Shown here: in pieces, positions 31,813 to 43,728 of the stretch
Numbering within the stretch: position 1 is the stretch's first letter
How the letters are laid out: every line of letters begins with the position of its first letter
Notes under the pieces: model-generated
What the model was told of the DNA's origin: nothing
Database searches by the model: none
Seen by the model: the letters and a program-made list of their open reading frames with translations, nothing else
Translations under genes and position numbers: made by a program
Assembly (NCBI GenBank): GCA_009763385.1
Contig: VDCT01000868.1
Span: 1 to 64,000 of the forward strand
Direction: 5' to 3'
DNA: 64,000 nt
DNA from: Coix lacryma-jobi var. lacryma-jobi
Taxonomy: Eukaryota > Streptophyta > Magnoliopsida > Poales > Poaceae

Positions 31813-33120
31813 CCGCTTTAGCAAGTCCTTGGTGTACTTGCCCTGGTGCACAAACGTCCCCTCTCGGGATTGCTTAATTTGCAATCCGAGAAAGAAAGTC
31901 AGCTCGCCCACCATGCTCATCTCGAACTCCCTGCTCATAGTATCTGCAAACTTGGCAACCAAAGCGTGAGAAGAACCACCGAAAATGATATCATCCACAT
32001 AAATCTGGACCAAGAGTGTGTCTTTGCCGTGCTTGAGGAGAAAGAGCGTTTTATCTACACATCCCATTTTAAAACCCCTAGCAAGCAAAAAGGTTTTCAA
32101 CCTATCATACCAGGCTCTAGGGGCTTGTTTCAAACCATATAAAGCTTTGTGGAGTTTAAAAACATGGTTTGGAAACTTGGGATTTTCAAAACCGGGGGGT
32201 TGCTCAACATATACTTCCTCTTCTATGTAGCCGTTTAAGAAGGCACTCTTGACATCCATTTGAAAAGGTTTGAAACCTTTGGATGCAGCAAAAGCCAAGA
32301 GTATTCTAATAGCCTCCAAACGAGCTACAGGAGCAAAAGTCTCTCATAGTCTATCCCCTCCTTCTGACTATAACCCTTCGCTACAAGCCTGGCCTTGTTT
32401 CTAACAACGTGGCCATCCTCTCCTTGCTTGTTTTTGAAAACTCATTTTGTCCCAATAGGCCACAGTTGCAGGAGGAGGAGGACTACAGCACCCAAACCCA
32501 ATTTCGCTCAAAGTTTTCTAACTCCTCATGCATGTCATTGACCCAATCCGGATCCGTCAAAGCGTGGTCCAACATCTCGGGGCTCAAAATTAGCAACAAA
32601 AGCAGAATGAGCGAAATGAGAATGTGCTGTGACCTGGACCAAGTGACCCGTTCGTCGATGCCGCCGATCATCTGCTGAGGGGGGTGTTGGCGCTGGATGT
32701 GTCGTGGCGCCTCCCGAGAAGATGTAATCCCCCCTCAACAGCAGCTAGTGCCTCCCCGGGTACAAAAGGTACCGCTCGGGGTGGCGGATCCCTCGGCCCC
32801 TAGGGAAGAAGAAGAAGAGGTGTCGGGGCCGTGAGTCGTCGTAGAAGCCGCTCTTTGCGGCACCGCAAGTGGAGGGAGTGCTGGGTCATCCATACCTTCA
32901 GCACCCTCGTCCTCGTCATCGAAAAGAGGCTCACCAACCTCATGATCACCTTTACTATTCTCGCCGAAGGTGATAAACTCCTTTCGGCAACAGGGCTAAG
33001 GCTGGAGAACCACTTGGCGTTTCCGGTCATGTGCCTCGAACAACCGGAATCCACCAACCAAATGTCCTCCAACCGCTTACCTACATCAATAAAAAGACAT
33101 AGGGTGAGCATACGGTCCAA
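31813..33120 (-). pseudogene. pol: Sirevirus pol (copy E), integrase deleted, 3' end missing
   Basis: On the minus strand pol opens with LTLCLFIDVGK overlapping the gag stop, then the protease site VDSGCSRHMTG (about 33050). It jumps at 32948-32951 directly to the reverse transcriptase leader (EPRD, DPDWVNDMHEELENFERN), skipping integrase. Reverse transcriptase follows with QMDVKSAFLNGYIEEEVYV, LYGLKQAPRAWYD and the catalytic YVDDII (about 31990), and stops at KYTKDLLKR where H begins. RNase H and the 3' LTR are absent. Confidence 0.85.
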
Positions 33121-35778
33121 CAGGGGTTAGTGAAGTAAGGAGAATACCAGTGTTGGGCCGGCTGCTCAAAAGAACGGTTAGTGTAAAAACATTCCTAGCC
33201 TGTCTACGGGGGTAGCGATCACCACGTACAGGAAAACGTGGTCCGCTGGGGAAGGAGCGCTCACCGCGATACTCAAAACACGGTGGGGGAAAACGCTCAA
33301 CAAATCCTCCGTCATGGGGTCCATAGCCTACAACTGCAAGCTCCCGTCGGGCACGCTCTCTACGAGGCCTACGCCTAGGAACTTGAGGTTCAGGGCCTCT
33401 AGGCCTAGTCTCTCTCCTCGGAGCTCTCCTCTGCCTAGGCCTGGGAACTTGAGGTTCTAGTCCTCTGGGCCTAGTAGCTCTCCTCGGTGCTCTCTTCTGG
33501 ATGTTCGGCACATGCACATCATGGAAAGGATAGTACATGTCCGGGTTGTCCATCTCCCGAGCACGGCGTGCCTCTCTCTTGCGCCGAAAGCAGAACTCAC
33601 TCAAGTGACATCTCTCCCATAGAAGTCACAATGGTACCTCACCGCACGCAAGGGGTTGTTGGTACGCTTGGCTGTGGGTATGGTTCACTTTGCCCTTCTG
33701 TGGCAAACACTCCTCTAGGATGGGTGGCATTGTGTCCAGCTTGTTTTTGAGGTGGTTGGGTTAGGAGCCCACTGTTGGTTCTTAGGTGGAGCCCGTGGAG
33801 GTTCTTCAAACACTCCATCCTTGGTGGCAGGCTTGGCAGGCTCTTTGGGTGGAAGCTTGGTTAATTTGGGAGTAGAGGTGGAGTTTGGCTTCTCACTTGG
33901 GTTCAGACCACTCGACTCTCCAATCTTACCAAAAGCAGAAAGATCAACACCCTGAGCAAAACCTACACCTGGACCTCCAGCAACTCGCTTGAATTGGGAG
34001 ATCATCATCCCGAGCTGTGGCTCACTACAAGAGACCCATGACAAGATGGTCCGAAGGTATGTGTTTTCCTCCTCGGTTTGCATCTTGCCATGCTTCACAT
34101 TGGCATTCTCCATCTGCAAACCCTCACACAAAGCACACCTCATGACACAAGTGCTATCCGAGCTGGCCTTCTCAAGAGACTCAATCTTGGCATTCTTCTC
34201 TGCCAACTCGGATTGCAAGACAGGACAAGTCTTGCACGCACCCAACAACTGGGGCCTAGCCCGGAGCTCATCCACCTCTCCAACCAAAGCAGCATACTTA
34301 CTCCTCAAAGTGAGAAGGTCAGTCATGTGCTTGGTGCACGACTCGCACTCACTCTCCTCCGACACGACCACAGTGGACCGAGCGAACTCAAGCTCCTTCA
34401 CCGTGTCCTCCCACTTCTGCCTAAACTCCTTGCGCTCTCTAGCAGCATGCCTAAGCAGCTTATCTTGACTAAGGAGCGTGGCAGTAAGCTTCTCAACCTC
34501 AGCAGAAGAAAGCTCGTCGTGGGTGAGAGATACCTAGGAGGTGTCATCGTCGTCGTCGTCGTCGTCGTTCCGAGGGGTGTGCTCCAGCTTGCCGTCGACC
34601 TCATCACAAGCGCCATGGTGCAGAAGCCCTCGTCGTCGGTGAAGAAGCAATGTCCGTTCAGCTCGTCCTCGATCCGCTTCTTCTTCCCGGACTCATCGTC
34701 GCTTGAGCAAGCGGAGTCGTCATCCGATCCGTCGACGTCGCTGAGCGTGGCGAAGAACGTGCGCTGCTCAGCTTGGGCCTTCTCCAAGTCCTTCTCTTGA
34801 TGTACTCCTTGTCGAAGCCGCCCCTCCGCTTGTGCCTCGGGGGGACGTGATTGTCCTTGCGCTTGGAGTCGTACTTGTGCCCATGATCGCCCTTCCCCGA
34901 ATGCTTGTTCTTCTTGGGCAGTTGACAATGAAGTGGTCGGGGTCGCCGCACTCATAGCATCCTGAGCGTCCTCCTCTGCGGCGACGGTTCATGCGATTGT
35001 TGTGGAACCGTGAGAACCGGTTGGCAAGCAAAGCCAACTCATCATCCCCCAAAGACTCCAGCTGATCCTCGGTGACAGAAAAGAGTGAAGAGAGTGCAAA
35101 GCCACTAGAGGGGTTAGCAGAAGAGCCAGAAAACAAAGCCATAGCCGGGCCAGAAGGATTCTCATAAGAAGCCCTCTACATGACATCAATCTCACTAGAC
35201 TTGAGCTTACTAAAGAGCTCGTCGCAAGTGAGGGTCTCATAGTTAGACGATTCGATGATCGCTTGGACCTTTGAGTCCCACAACGACCGATCGAGAGTAT
35301 GCAAAAGCTTCAAAGACCTCTCATGATCGTCGAAAGGCAACAGCTCCTTGTTAGCTCGCCATCTTGTTGACAAGCACCTGAAAGCGAGCGAATAAACTCT
35401 CTATGTTGTCGCCAGGCTGATGTCGAAAGTTCTCATACTCCCGCTTGTGCGACTCGTAGAGACGGGATTTGACTTGAGTGGTGCCCTCATGAAAACGCGT
35501 GAGGGTAGCCCAAATCTCACGAGCCGTGGGGAGGTGAGAAACGTGATCAAACTCAGACATGCTCAGACAGGAGAACAAGGCGTTACGAGCTCGACTATTG
35601 GCCTCGTGCTCATCGATCTGGAGCTGAGTGGCACGGGCAGCCAAGACAACGTAATCGGCCTTGTTGCAAATCTCCCAAACAGAAGAGCCCATGCTCTGGA
35701 GATAGGTCGACATGCGTATCATCAATACGCATAGTTGGTCCCATCGGAAAACGGTGGTTTGCCCATGCCGTGATCCAT
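33087..35778 (-). pseudogene. gag: Sirevirus gag (copy E)
   Basis: The ATG at 35778 (MDHGMGKPPF) starts a frame parallel to copies F and K. Parts in order: UBN2 region (35725-35180) with YVVLAARATQLQIDEHEANS and WDSKVQAIIES, first knuckle CYECGDPDHFIVNC (about 34970-34920), a charged region, coiled coil with Cys pairs (34400-33990), Pro/Lys-rich linker, second knuckle ending SEFCFRRKREARR (about 33600), an Arg-rich tail, and the stop after HPMSFY (about 33087). Frameshifts occur near 35360, 35150, 34900, 34400 and 33600. It is non-functional as it stands. Confidence 0.87.
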
Positions 35779-35827
35779 GTCACCTTCAGTGGATCTGGAA
35801 CCGGCTAAGGTGGAACATCCTTAACCC

Positions 35828-35839
35828 GCTCCGATACCA
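35828..35839 (-). other. Primer-binding site of E (initiator Met tRNA)
   Basis: The minus strand reads TGGTATCGGAGC, two bases inside the 5' LTR, identical to that of F and I. Confidence 0.85.
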
Positions 35840-35841
35840 AT

Positions 35842-36527
35842 TGAAGGACCGAGAACGCACTAGCAAGGCGACAAGGGGGGGTGAATGGGAGCCAACAAAA
35901 TTTCTCTCGAAACTTTGGCCAAATGTCCAAAATCAACCCCAAGAAGCACGGACCCAAAATTGTGATGCTCACCCTTGGAGAGGGTGGATGATCCCTAGGA
36001 TCACAGCGGAGCACCACCAAGCACAATCGAAGCAAAGACGAAAAGCACCGGCTCAAGTTCCCCTTGGAAAACCGAGTCCCGAATGTATATTGGAGGCTAC
36101 GTCGAGAAATCTCTAAACCCTATGTTAACAAGTAGCAAAGATACTTAGAAATGTTTCTTGGTTAACCTAGGGCAAACGAGAAGTCCAGAAACAAGCGGAA
36201 AAGCCGGGACAGCAAATGCACTGAAAAACAGCCTTAGCAGGGTCACGGACAGTCCGCCAGTACGGTCCCGGACTGTCTGGCTCAGCCGCGGACTGTCCGA
36301 GAGCAGGTCCTGGACTGTCCGCCGGCCAAATGGACAAAACAACAAAAGCTGCTGAAAGTCCCTGCTCGACTCCCGGACTGTCCGCCAAGCACAACGGCGG
36401 ACTGTCCGCGGGGTCAAATTGGACTTGTCCGAACGTGCACCGCAGCCACTGCTCTGGCTCGTGCCCGATGCGCGGACTGTCGCGGGTACTATGGCGGACT
36501 GTCCGCGAGTACCCAGGGGGGCGATTT
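35842..36527 (-). repeat. 5' LTR of E, inner part
   Basis: This is the end of the LTR (CCTTCA at 35842) up to the insertion point of L. It contains the GGACTGTCC palindrome array (36237-36511). The remaining 1431 bp lie at 59771-61201; the total is about 2.1 kb. Confidence 0.85.
36237..36511 (-). repeat. Palindromic word array (GCGGACTGTCCGC type) in the E LTR
   Basis: Eight copies of CGGACTGTCCG or close variants lie in 275 bp. They occupy the same LTR position as the CGTCCGATG array of F and the CGTCCGGTC arrays of K and I. Confidence 0.78.
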
Positions 36528-36538
36528 TGTGACGGAAC

Positions 36539-38446
36539 TGCGGATACATGGGTTGTATGCCGAGTCTCTGTGTGATGAGTGATTGTCAACGGAGATGATG
36601 CGCATGTTCTTTGGCTTGTGTTGTGCAGGTGTCGAGCACGGAGACAGTGGTCGATGGCGGGTGTGAAGGTCAAGTTGCGACGTGCCGTGCCGACGGACCG
36701 GGCGCGATGAAGGATGGGCGTGCCGTGCGGCGGACGTGCCATGCCGATGTATCGGACGGTGAAGGGCGGACGTGGACTTGGACTGATGGACTGAAGGCGG
36801 AGGATCAGCTGTGGTGGCTGGCAGCCTGCGACAGCGACAAGTGGAGAAGTGCGATCATGTCGGTGGAAGGGGTGCACAGGCGGTGCATCCCCTCTACGAC
36901 GCCGGTTTGTTGGTAGAGCCGAGAAAAAAAACCAACGGTGGACGGTTTCTAGGTTTGGGCCTCAAAACCTGGGTGCTGGGTTTCCAGGTTGAGCCACAAA
37001 ACCTGGGTGGGGCCCGGTTTCCGAGTTTGGGCCTCAAAACTCGGGCGCTGCGGGTTTCCCGGTTTGGGCCTCAAAACCCGGGGGCTGATGGAAAAGCTGG
37101 TTTCCCGGTTTGGGCCACAAAACCGGGGGTGCAGAGTGGTGGGCGGCACGTGGCGGCGATCTGAAGGTTGCATGGAGGCGACGCGGAAGACGTGCGGGCG
37201 TGGCCGTCGGATCTACCTACCACCAGCGGGTGGACAGATTAGCCTTAGGGTTTTCCTGGCCCGCTCTGTAATTAGAGTAGAGAGGGGGGTAGAGTAGAGG
37301 AAATAGGCTTAGCTGCTAGGTTAGTATAAGTAGTCTAGGGGAGACACCCTCCTCCCTATCTCAGTTAGCGCAGTCATTTGCTTCCTAGCACCTAGGGTTC
37401 CACTCTCCCATCCCCTGCTTTAGCTAGTTGAGATCCGGAGAGAGACTCCACTTTGTGTACTGTTGATTCGAGGAAGTGAGGCCGTATCCTCACCTTGGAT
37501 TCCATCTCTTGGTGTCAATTCGTGTTTTGATTTCATGTTCATCATGTTCTTCGCGGATTGCTTTGTGCCTGAGTTTCCCGTCGCTTGATCTTTGTGCTCG
37601 GTTCATCTTTTGCGATTCCGTTTGAACTGAGTTGTTCTAGATTGTGAGGCACTTCTCTCACCGAAAAGAAATCATCTCTAAACCTCACGGTCTAGGAGAT
37701 CGATCAAGTTTTAGTTCGGGTCTCTTTTTCTTCCTTCCCCCGAATTCCTTCGATTCACCGATTTGGAGTTAGGTTCGAGCCATGATCTCTTAGAGATAGC
37801 TCACTAACCTCCTTGTGACTCCTCAGATTGAATCCCAAGCCTAGAGCACTTGATTCGGAGGAGATCGGGTTGAATCGCCGGAGTTTCAGTGCAGTTTCGG
37901 GGTGACCGGACGCCGGTCAACGACTTGAACCGGAACGCGTCCGGTGGTTGAAACACTGTGCGAGGACTCACTGTCACTGACCGGACGCACTGAAGGCAGT
38001 GACCGGACGCACAGGTTCCACTGTTCATCGCGTTTGTTTTGACCTAACCGGGACGCGGTGGTGAACGACGGACGCTAGAGCTCAGTGTGTCCGGTCGAAC
38101 ACAGAGAGCTCCCAGAGACGGTTTCTGACGACCGGACGCGTCCGGTCCCTGTTGACCGGACGCAGGCAGAGTCCGGTCGATCCAGTTTTGCGCGTTTTCG
38201 TTCGCGGTTCGTTCGTTCTTGATCGGATTCGAGTTCCGTCTTTTGGGTTGGGTTTCTAGGGTTTTCTAGTGTCCCGCCTGTGCTACGTGGAAGCATCCAC
38301 CCTACATCTAGGGTCGTGGACATTAGCAAGCTCTAGGATTCACTTTTGGGTTGAGTTTGGGAAGTGGCATCTAGTTTCCGAAAGGAAATATTGAAGCTCC
38401 CATTCACCCCCCTCTGGTCGCTTTCGGGTAGCTTCTCGGTCCTTCA
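36539..38446 (+). repeat. 5' LTR of K
   Basis: It runs TGCGGATACATGG to GGTCCTTCA. It contains a hairpin array at 36949-37127, a TATA-like TATAAG at 37325-37330, and a GACCGGACGC palindrome array at 37899-38177. Confidence 0.92.
36949..37127 (+). repeat. Array of 24-nt hairpins, K 5' LTR
   Basis: Five units in the element's sense direction share the loop GGGCCTCA (GAGCCACA or GGGCCACA in two). Arm pairs are CTAGGTTT/AAACCTGG, CCAGGTT/AAACCTGG, CCGAGTTT/AAACTCGG, CCCGGTTT/AAACCCGG and CCCGGTTT/AAACCGGG. The 3' LTR has the array at 44831-45010. It lies upstream of the TATA-like box, that is in U3. Confidence 0.8.
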
Positions 38447-38448
38447 AT

Positions 38449-38461
38449 TGGTATCGGAAGC
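38449..38461 (+). other. Primer-binding site of K (initiator Met tRNA)
   Basis: TGGTATCGGAAGC lies two bases after the LTR. It is the same site as in F, E and I but with one extra A. Confidence 0.8.
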
Positions 38462-38510
38462 AGGTTAAGGATCTTCCACCTTAGCCGGTTCCAGATCCAC
38501 CGAAGGCGAC

Positions 38511-41248
38511 ATGGATCGCGGTGTGGGCAAACCGCCTTTTTCGATGGGACGAACTATGCGTATTGGAAGATACGTATGTCGGCTTATTGCAGAGCTTGGG
38601 CGCTTCGATCTGGATATTTGCAAACTCCCCTGATTACGTGGTCTTGGCTGCTCGTGTGACTCAACAGCAGATCGATGAGCACGATGCCAATAGCCGAGCC
38701 CGTAATGCTCTTTTCTCTTGTTGAGCATGGGTGAGTTTGATCGCGTTTCTCACCTCGCTACGGCTCGGGAGATCTGGGACACTCTCATGCGTTTTCATGA
38801 GGGCACCTCTCAAGTCAAAACCCGACTCTACGAGTCGTTCAAGCGAGAGAGTATGAGAACTTTCGACATCAGCCTGGCGAGAGCATAGAAAGTTTTATTC
38901 GCTCGCTTTCACATGATTGTCAACAGGATGAGGGCTAACAGAGAGCAGTTGCCATTTGACGATCATGAGCGTGCTTTGAAGCTTTTGCATACTCTTGATC
39001 GGTCGGTGTGGGACTCTAAGGTTCAGGCGATCATCGAATCGCCGAACTATGAGACCCTCACCTGCGACGAGCTCTTCAGTAAGCTCAAGTCCAGTGAGAT
39101 TGATGCCATGTCGAGGGCTTCTTATGCGAATCCTTCTGGCCCGACTATGGCTTTGGTTTCCGGCTCTTCCTCTAACCCCTCAGCTGGTTTTGCACTTTCT
39201 TCTCTCTTTTCTATTACAGAGGACCAGCTGGAGTCTTTGGGAGATGACGAGTTGGCTTTGCTCGCCAACCGGTTCTCGCGGTTCCACAACAACCGCATGA
39301 ACCGCCGTCGCAGAGGAGGACGCACGGGCTGCTACGAGTGCGGCGACCCCGACCACTTCATCGCTAACTGCCCCAAGAAGAACAAGCACTTGGGCAAGGG
39401 CGAACATGGGCGCAAGCGCGACTCCAAGTACAAGGAGAAGCACGTCCCCCCAAGGGCACAAGAAACGGGGCGGCTTCGACAAAGAGTACATCAAGAAGAA
39501 GTATTTGGAGAAGCAGCAAGCTGAGCAGCGCGCGTTCTCGCCACGCTCAGCGACGTCGACGGCTCGGATGACGACTCCGCCAGCTCGAGCGATGACGAGT
39601 CCGAGAAGAAGAAGAGGAGAGAGGACAAGCTGAACGGCCCTCTGCTTCTTCGCCGACGACGACGGCTTCTGCACCATGGCGCTGGGCGATGAGGTCGACG
39701 GCGAGCCGGAGCGTACCCCTCGGAACGCGACGACGACGACGACACTCCCAGGTATCTCTCACCTACGACGAGCTTTCCTCCGAGGTTGAGAAGTTGACTG
39801 CTGCCCTCCTTAGCCAAGATAAGTTGCTTAGGCGTGCCGCTTGAGAGCGCAAGGAGTTTAGGCAGAAGTGGGAGGACACGGTGAAGGAGCTTGAGTTCGC
39901 TCGGTCCACCGTGGTAGTGTCGGAGGAGGCGGAGTGCGAGTCGTGCACCGCGCACATGACTGACCTTCTCACTCTGAGAGGTAAGTATGCTGCATTGGTT
40001 GGAGAGGTGGATGAGCTCCGTGCTAGGCCGCAGCTGTTGGGTGCGTGAAGACTTGTCCTGTCTTGCAATCTGAGTTGGCAGAGAAAAATTCCAAGCTTGA
40101 ATCTTTAGAGAAGGCCAGCTCAGATAGCACTTGTGTCTCGAGGTGTGCTTTGTGTGAGGGGCTGGAGATGGAGATTGCCAATGTGAAGCATGGCAAGATG
40201 CAAAAAGAGGAGGAAGAAAACACATACCTTCGGTCCATCTTGTCATGGGTCTCCAGTAGTGAGCCGCAGCTCGGGATGATGATCTCCCAATTCAAGCGAG
40301 CTGTGGTGCCCCTGGTGTAGGTTTTGCTCAGAGTGTTGATCTCTCAGCTTTTGGGAAGATTGAGAGTCTAGTGGTCTGAATCCATGTGAGAAGCCCAATT
40401 CCACCACTACTCCCAAACTTGCCAAGCTTCCACTCAAAGAGCCAGCCAAGCCTATCACCAAGATGGTGTGGTTGAGGAACCCCCGAGAGCTCCTCCCAAG
40501 AACCCAGTTTGGGCACCCAAGCCAAACCACCTCAGAAACAAGCTTGATGCTATGCCACCCATTCGTGAGGAGTTGCCACCGAAGGGCAAAGGCAAAGTGA
40601 GCCACACCCCACAACCCTGGTCACCAACAACCCCCTGTGCGTGCGGTGAGGTACCAGTGTGATTTCTGTGGGAGGGATGGTCACTTGAGCGAGTTCTGCT
40701 TTAGGCGCAAGAGAGAGGCGCGCAGGGCTCGGGAGATGGAGAACCCGGACATGTACCATCCAGCTCATGGTAGACATGTACCGAAGGCCCGAGGGGAGAG
40801 CTGCTAGGTCGGACGTCAGGGTCCCAGGCCTAGGCAGGAGATGAGAGCCCCGAGGAGGGAGACTAGGCCTTAGGTCCAGCACCTCAGTTGTTAGGCCTAG
40901 GCAGGAGAGAGAGCTCCGAGGAGAGACGCTAGAGCAGTTGAGCCCCAGGCTCCTAGGCGTAAACCTCGTAGAGAGCGTGCCCGACGGGGTCCTGCTTTTG
41001 CAGGTAACGGACCCCGTGGCGGAGGCTTTGTTAAGCGCTTTCCCCCACCGCAGTTTGGGTATCGCGGTGAGCGCTTCTTCCCCAGCGGACCACGTTTTTC
41101 TCAGCGTGGTGATCGCTTCCCTCGTAGACGTGCTAGGAATGGTTTTTCTGCTAACCGTTCTTTTGAGCAGCCGGCCCAACACTGGTATTACCCTTATTTC
41201 ACTAACCCCAGTGTTGGACCGTATGCTCACCCTATGTCTTTCTATTGA
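38511..41248 (+). pseudogene. gag: Sirevirus gag (copy K)
   Basis: The ATG at 38511 begins MDRGVGKPPF. A missing T near 38540 breaks the frame. Parts in order: UBN2 region (38560-39100) with YVVLAARVTQQQIDEHD and WDSKVQAIIESPNY, knuckle CYECGDPDHFIANC (39331-39372), a Lys-rich and acidic charged region, coiled coil (39760-40300) with YDELSSEVEKLTAALL and Cys pairs, Pro/Lys linker, second knuckle CDFCGRDGHLSEFC (about 40658-40700), Arg/Pro-rich tail, and the TGA at 41246-41248 after PMSFY. At least six frameshifts or stops are present. Confidence 0.88.
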
Positions 41249-41249
41249 T

Positions 41250-43728
41250 GTAGGTAAGACGGTTGGAGGACGTTTGGTTGGTGGGGATTCCGGTTGTTCG
41301 AGGCACATGACCGGAAACGCCAAGTGGTTCTCCAGCCTTAGCCCGGTCGCCGGAAAGGAGTACATAACCTTTGGCGATAATAGTAAAGGTAAGGTATTGT
41401 CTCGTGGAACTGTGCGGGTTAATGAGCACTTTTGTTGCGCGATGTTGCTCTTGTTTCTAACCTGCATTTTAACTTGCTTTCTGTTTCGCAACTTTTTGAT
41501 GATGACTATGAGATTCGTTTCAAACCGAACCTTAGTCGCATCTTAGATCCTCAGGGCGATCTTGTATGTTTGATTTCGCCCTTTGGGAAAGTCTTTCGTG
41601 CGAATTTCTCGGAGTCGTTGGTTCTTCTCGCTGTCTTTTGGCTAGTCCTTCTTCCTCCGATCTTTGGAAGTGGCATAGGAGGCTCGGTCATTTAAGCTTC
41701 GACTTGCTTGCAAGACTTAGCTCACTTGGCCTAATCCGAGGATTGCCCAAGCTTTCGATGGAGAAGGATCTAGTTTGCCATTCTTGCAGACATGGGAAGA
41801 TGGTTGCCGCTCCCCACCATCCAGTGACTAAGGTCATGACCTCGCACCCTGGAGAGCTTTTACACATGGACCTTGTTGGTCCGGCTCGGGTGAGCTCAGT
41901 TGGTGGCAAGTGGTATGTTTTGGTTGTTTGTTGACGACGACTTTTCGAGATATTCGTGGGTCTTCTTTTTGACTGAGAAGACTGAGACTTTCTCCTTCGC
42001 TCGCAATCTGATCTTGCGTCTTCAGAACGAGTTCCCTTTGAACTCGATGCGAGCTATTAGAAGTGATAATGGTTCCGAATTCAAAAATTCGGATTTTGAG
42101 AAGTTTTTGTAACCGCCTTGGCTTGGAGCATCAGTTTTCTTCCCCTACACACCGCCTCAAAATGTGTTGTAGAGAGGAAAAATCGGACCCTTGTTGAGAT
42201 GGCCAGGACGATGCTTGATGAGCATAGGACTCCTAGGCGCTATTGGGCCGAAGCTATGAACACTGCATGCTATATTCCAATCGCATTTTTCTGAGAGCTT
42301 TCTTGAAAAAGACTTCTTATGAGTTGCGTTTTGGCAAACTGCCCAAGGTGAGTTATTTTCGAGTTTTTGGTTGCCACTGTTTTATACTCAAAAAGGGCAA
42401 CTTGGACAAATTTGAATCTCGTTTTCTTCTGACGGTGTGTTTTTGGGTTATGGCACTCACACTCGAGCTTATTGTGTACTTAACCTTGACACTAACCGAG
42501 TCATGGAGACATCCGATGTCACCTTCGACGAGACCATGGTTTGTCCTTCTTCTCGTTTTGAGCGTGCAGGTGATCATGAGGTTGGTGAGCCTCTCTTTGA
42601 TGACTGAGAGGACGAGGGTGCTGAGGGTATGGATGATCTAGCACCCCTCCACCTGCCGCGCCGCAAAGAGCGGCATCGACGACGACTCACGGCCCCGACA
42701 CTTCTTCTTCCTGGGGGCCGTGGGATCCTCCACCTCGCGCGGTACCTTTTGTACCCGGGGTGGAACCAGCTGCTGTTGAGGGGGAGGTCACTTCTTCCCG
42801 GGAGGCGCCACGACATATCCAGCGCCAGCACCCCCTGAACAGATGATCGGCGACATCGACGAGCGAGTTACTCGCTCCAGGTCACAGCACATCTCGCACT
42901 TTGCTCATTCTGCTTTTGTTGCGTCTTTTGAGCCCCGAGATGTTGGACACGCATTGACGGATCCGGATTGGGTCAATGCCATGCATGAGGAGCTAGAGAA
43001 CTTTGAGCGAAATCGGGGTTTCGGGTTGGGTTCTAGTGCCACCACCTCCTGACTGTAAACCTATTGGGACAAAATGGGTATTTAAAAACAAGCAAGGAGA
43101 GGAGGGCCACATTGTGAGAAACAAGGCCCAGCTTGTAGCGAAGGGTTATAGTCAGAAGGAGGGGATAGATTATGAGGAGACTTTCGCTCCTGTAGCTCGT
43201 TTGGAGGCTATTAGGATACTCTTGGCTTATGCTGCATCCATGGGTTTCAAACTTTTTCAAATGGATGTCAAGAGTGCCTTCTTAAACGGCTACATTGAGG
43301 AGGAGGTCTATGTCCAGCAACCCCCGGTTTTGAAAATCCCAAGTTTCCAAACCATGTCTTTAAACTCCACAAAGCTTTATATGGTTTGAAACAAGCCCCT
43401 AGAGCCTGGTATGAGAGATTAAAAACCTTTTTTGCTAGCTAAGGGTTTTAAAATGGGATGTGTTGATAAAACACTTTTTCTCCTCAAGCAAGGCAAAGAT
43501 ACTCTCTTGGTCCAAATTTACGTGGATGATATCATTTTCGTAGTTCTTCTCACGCTTTGGTTGCCAAGTTTGCAGATACTATAGCAGGGAGTTCGAGATG
43601 AGCATGATGGGCGAGCTGACTTTCTTTCTCGGGTTGCAAATTAAGCAATCCGAGAGGGGACGTTTGTGCACCAGGGCAAGTACACAAGGGACTTGCTAAA
43701 GCGGTTCGACATGGGCGAGGCCAAGCCT
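41250..43728 (+). pseudogene. pol: Sirevirus pol (copy K): protease, integrase, partial reverse transcriptase
   Basis: Pol lies in the +1 frame relative to gag. The protease site GGDSGCSRHMTGN is at 41284-41322. The integrase zinc region (WHRRLGHLSFDLL and CHSC) spans 41670-41800, followed by HMDLVGP, IRSDNGSEFKN and a damaged ERKNR glutamate region (41866-42190). Reverse transcriptase begins with the HEELENFERN leader (42985), then WVFKNKQGEEGHIVRNKAQLVAKG, QMDVKSAFLNGYIEEEVYV and YVDDIIF (43520-43540). It ends after LLKRFDMGEAKP (43728), so the rest of reverse transcriptase and RNase H are deleted. Multiple frameshifts occur. Confidence 0.87.
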
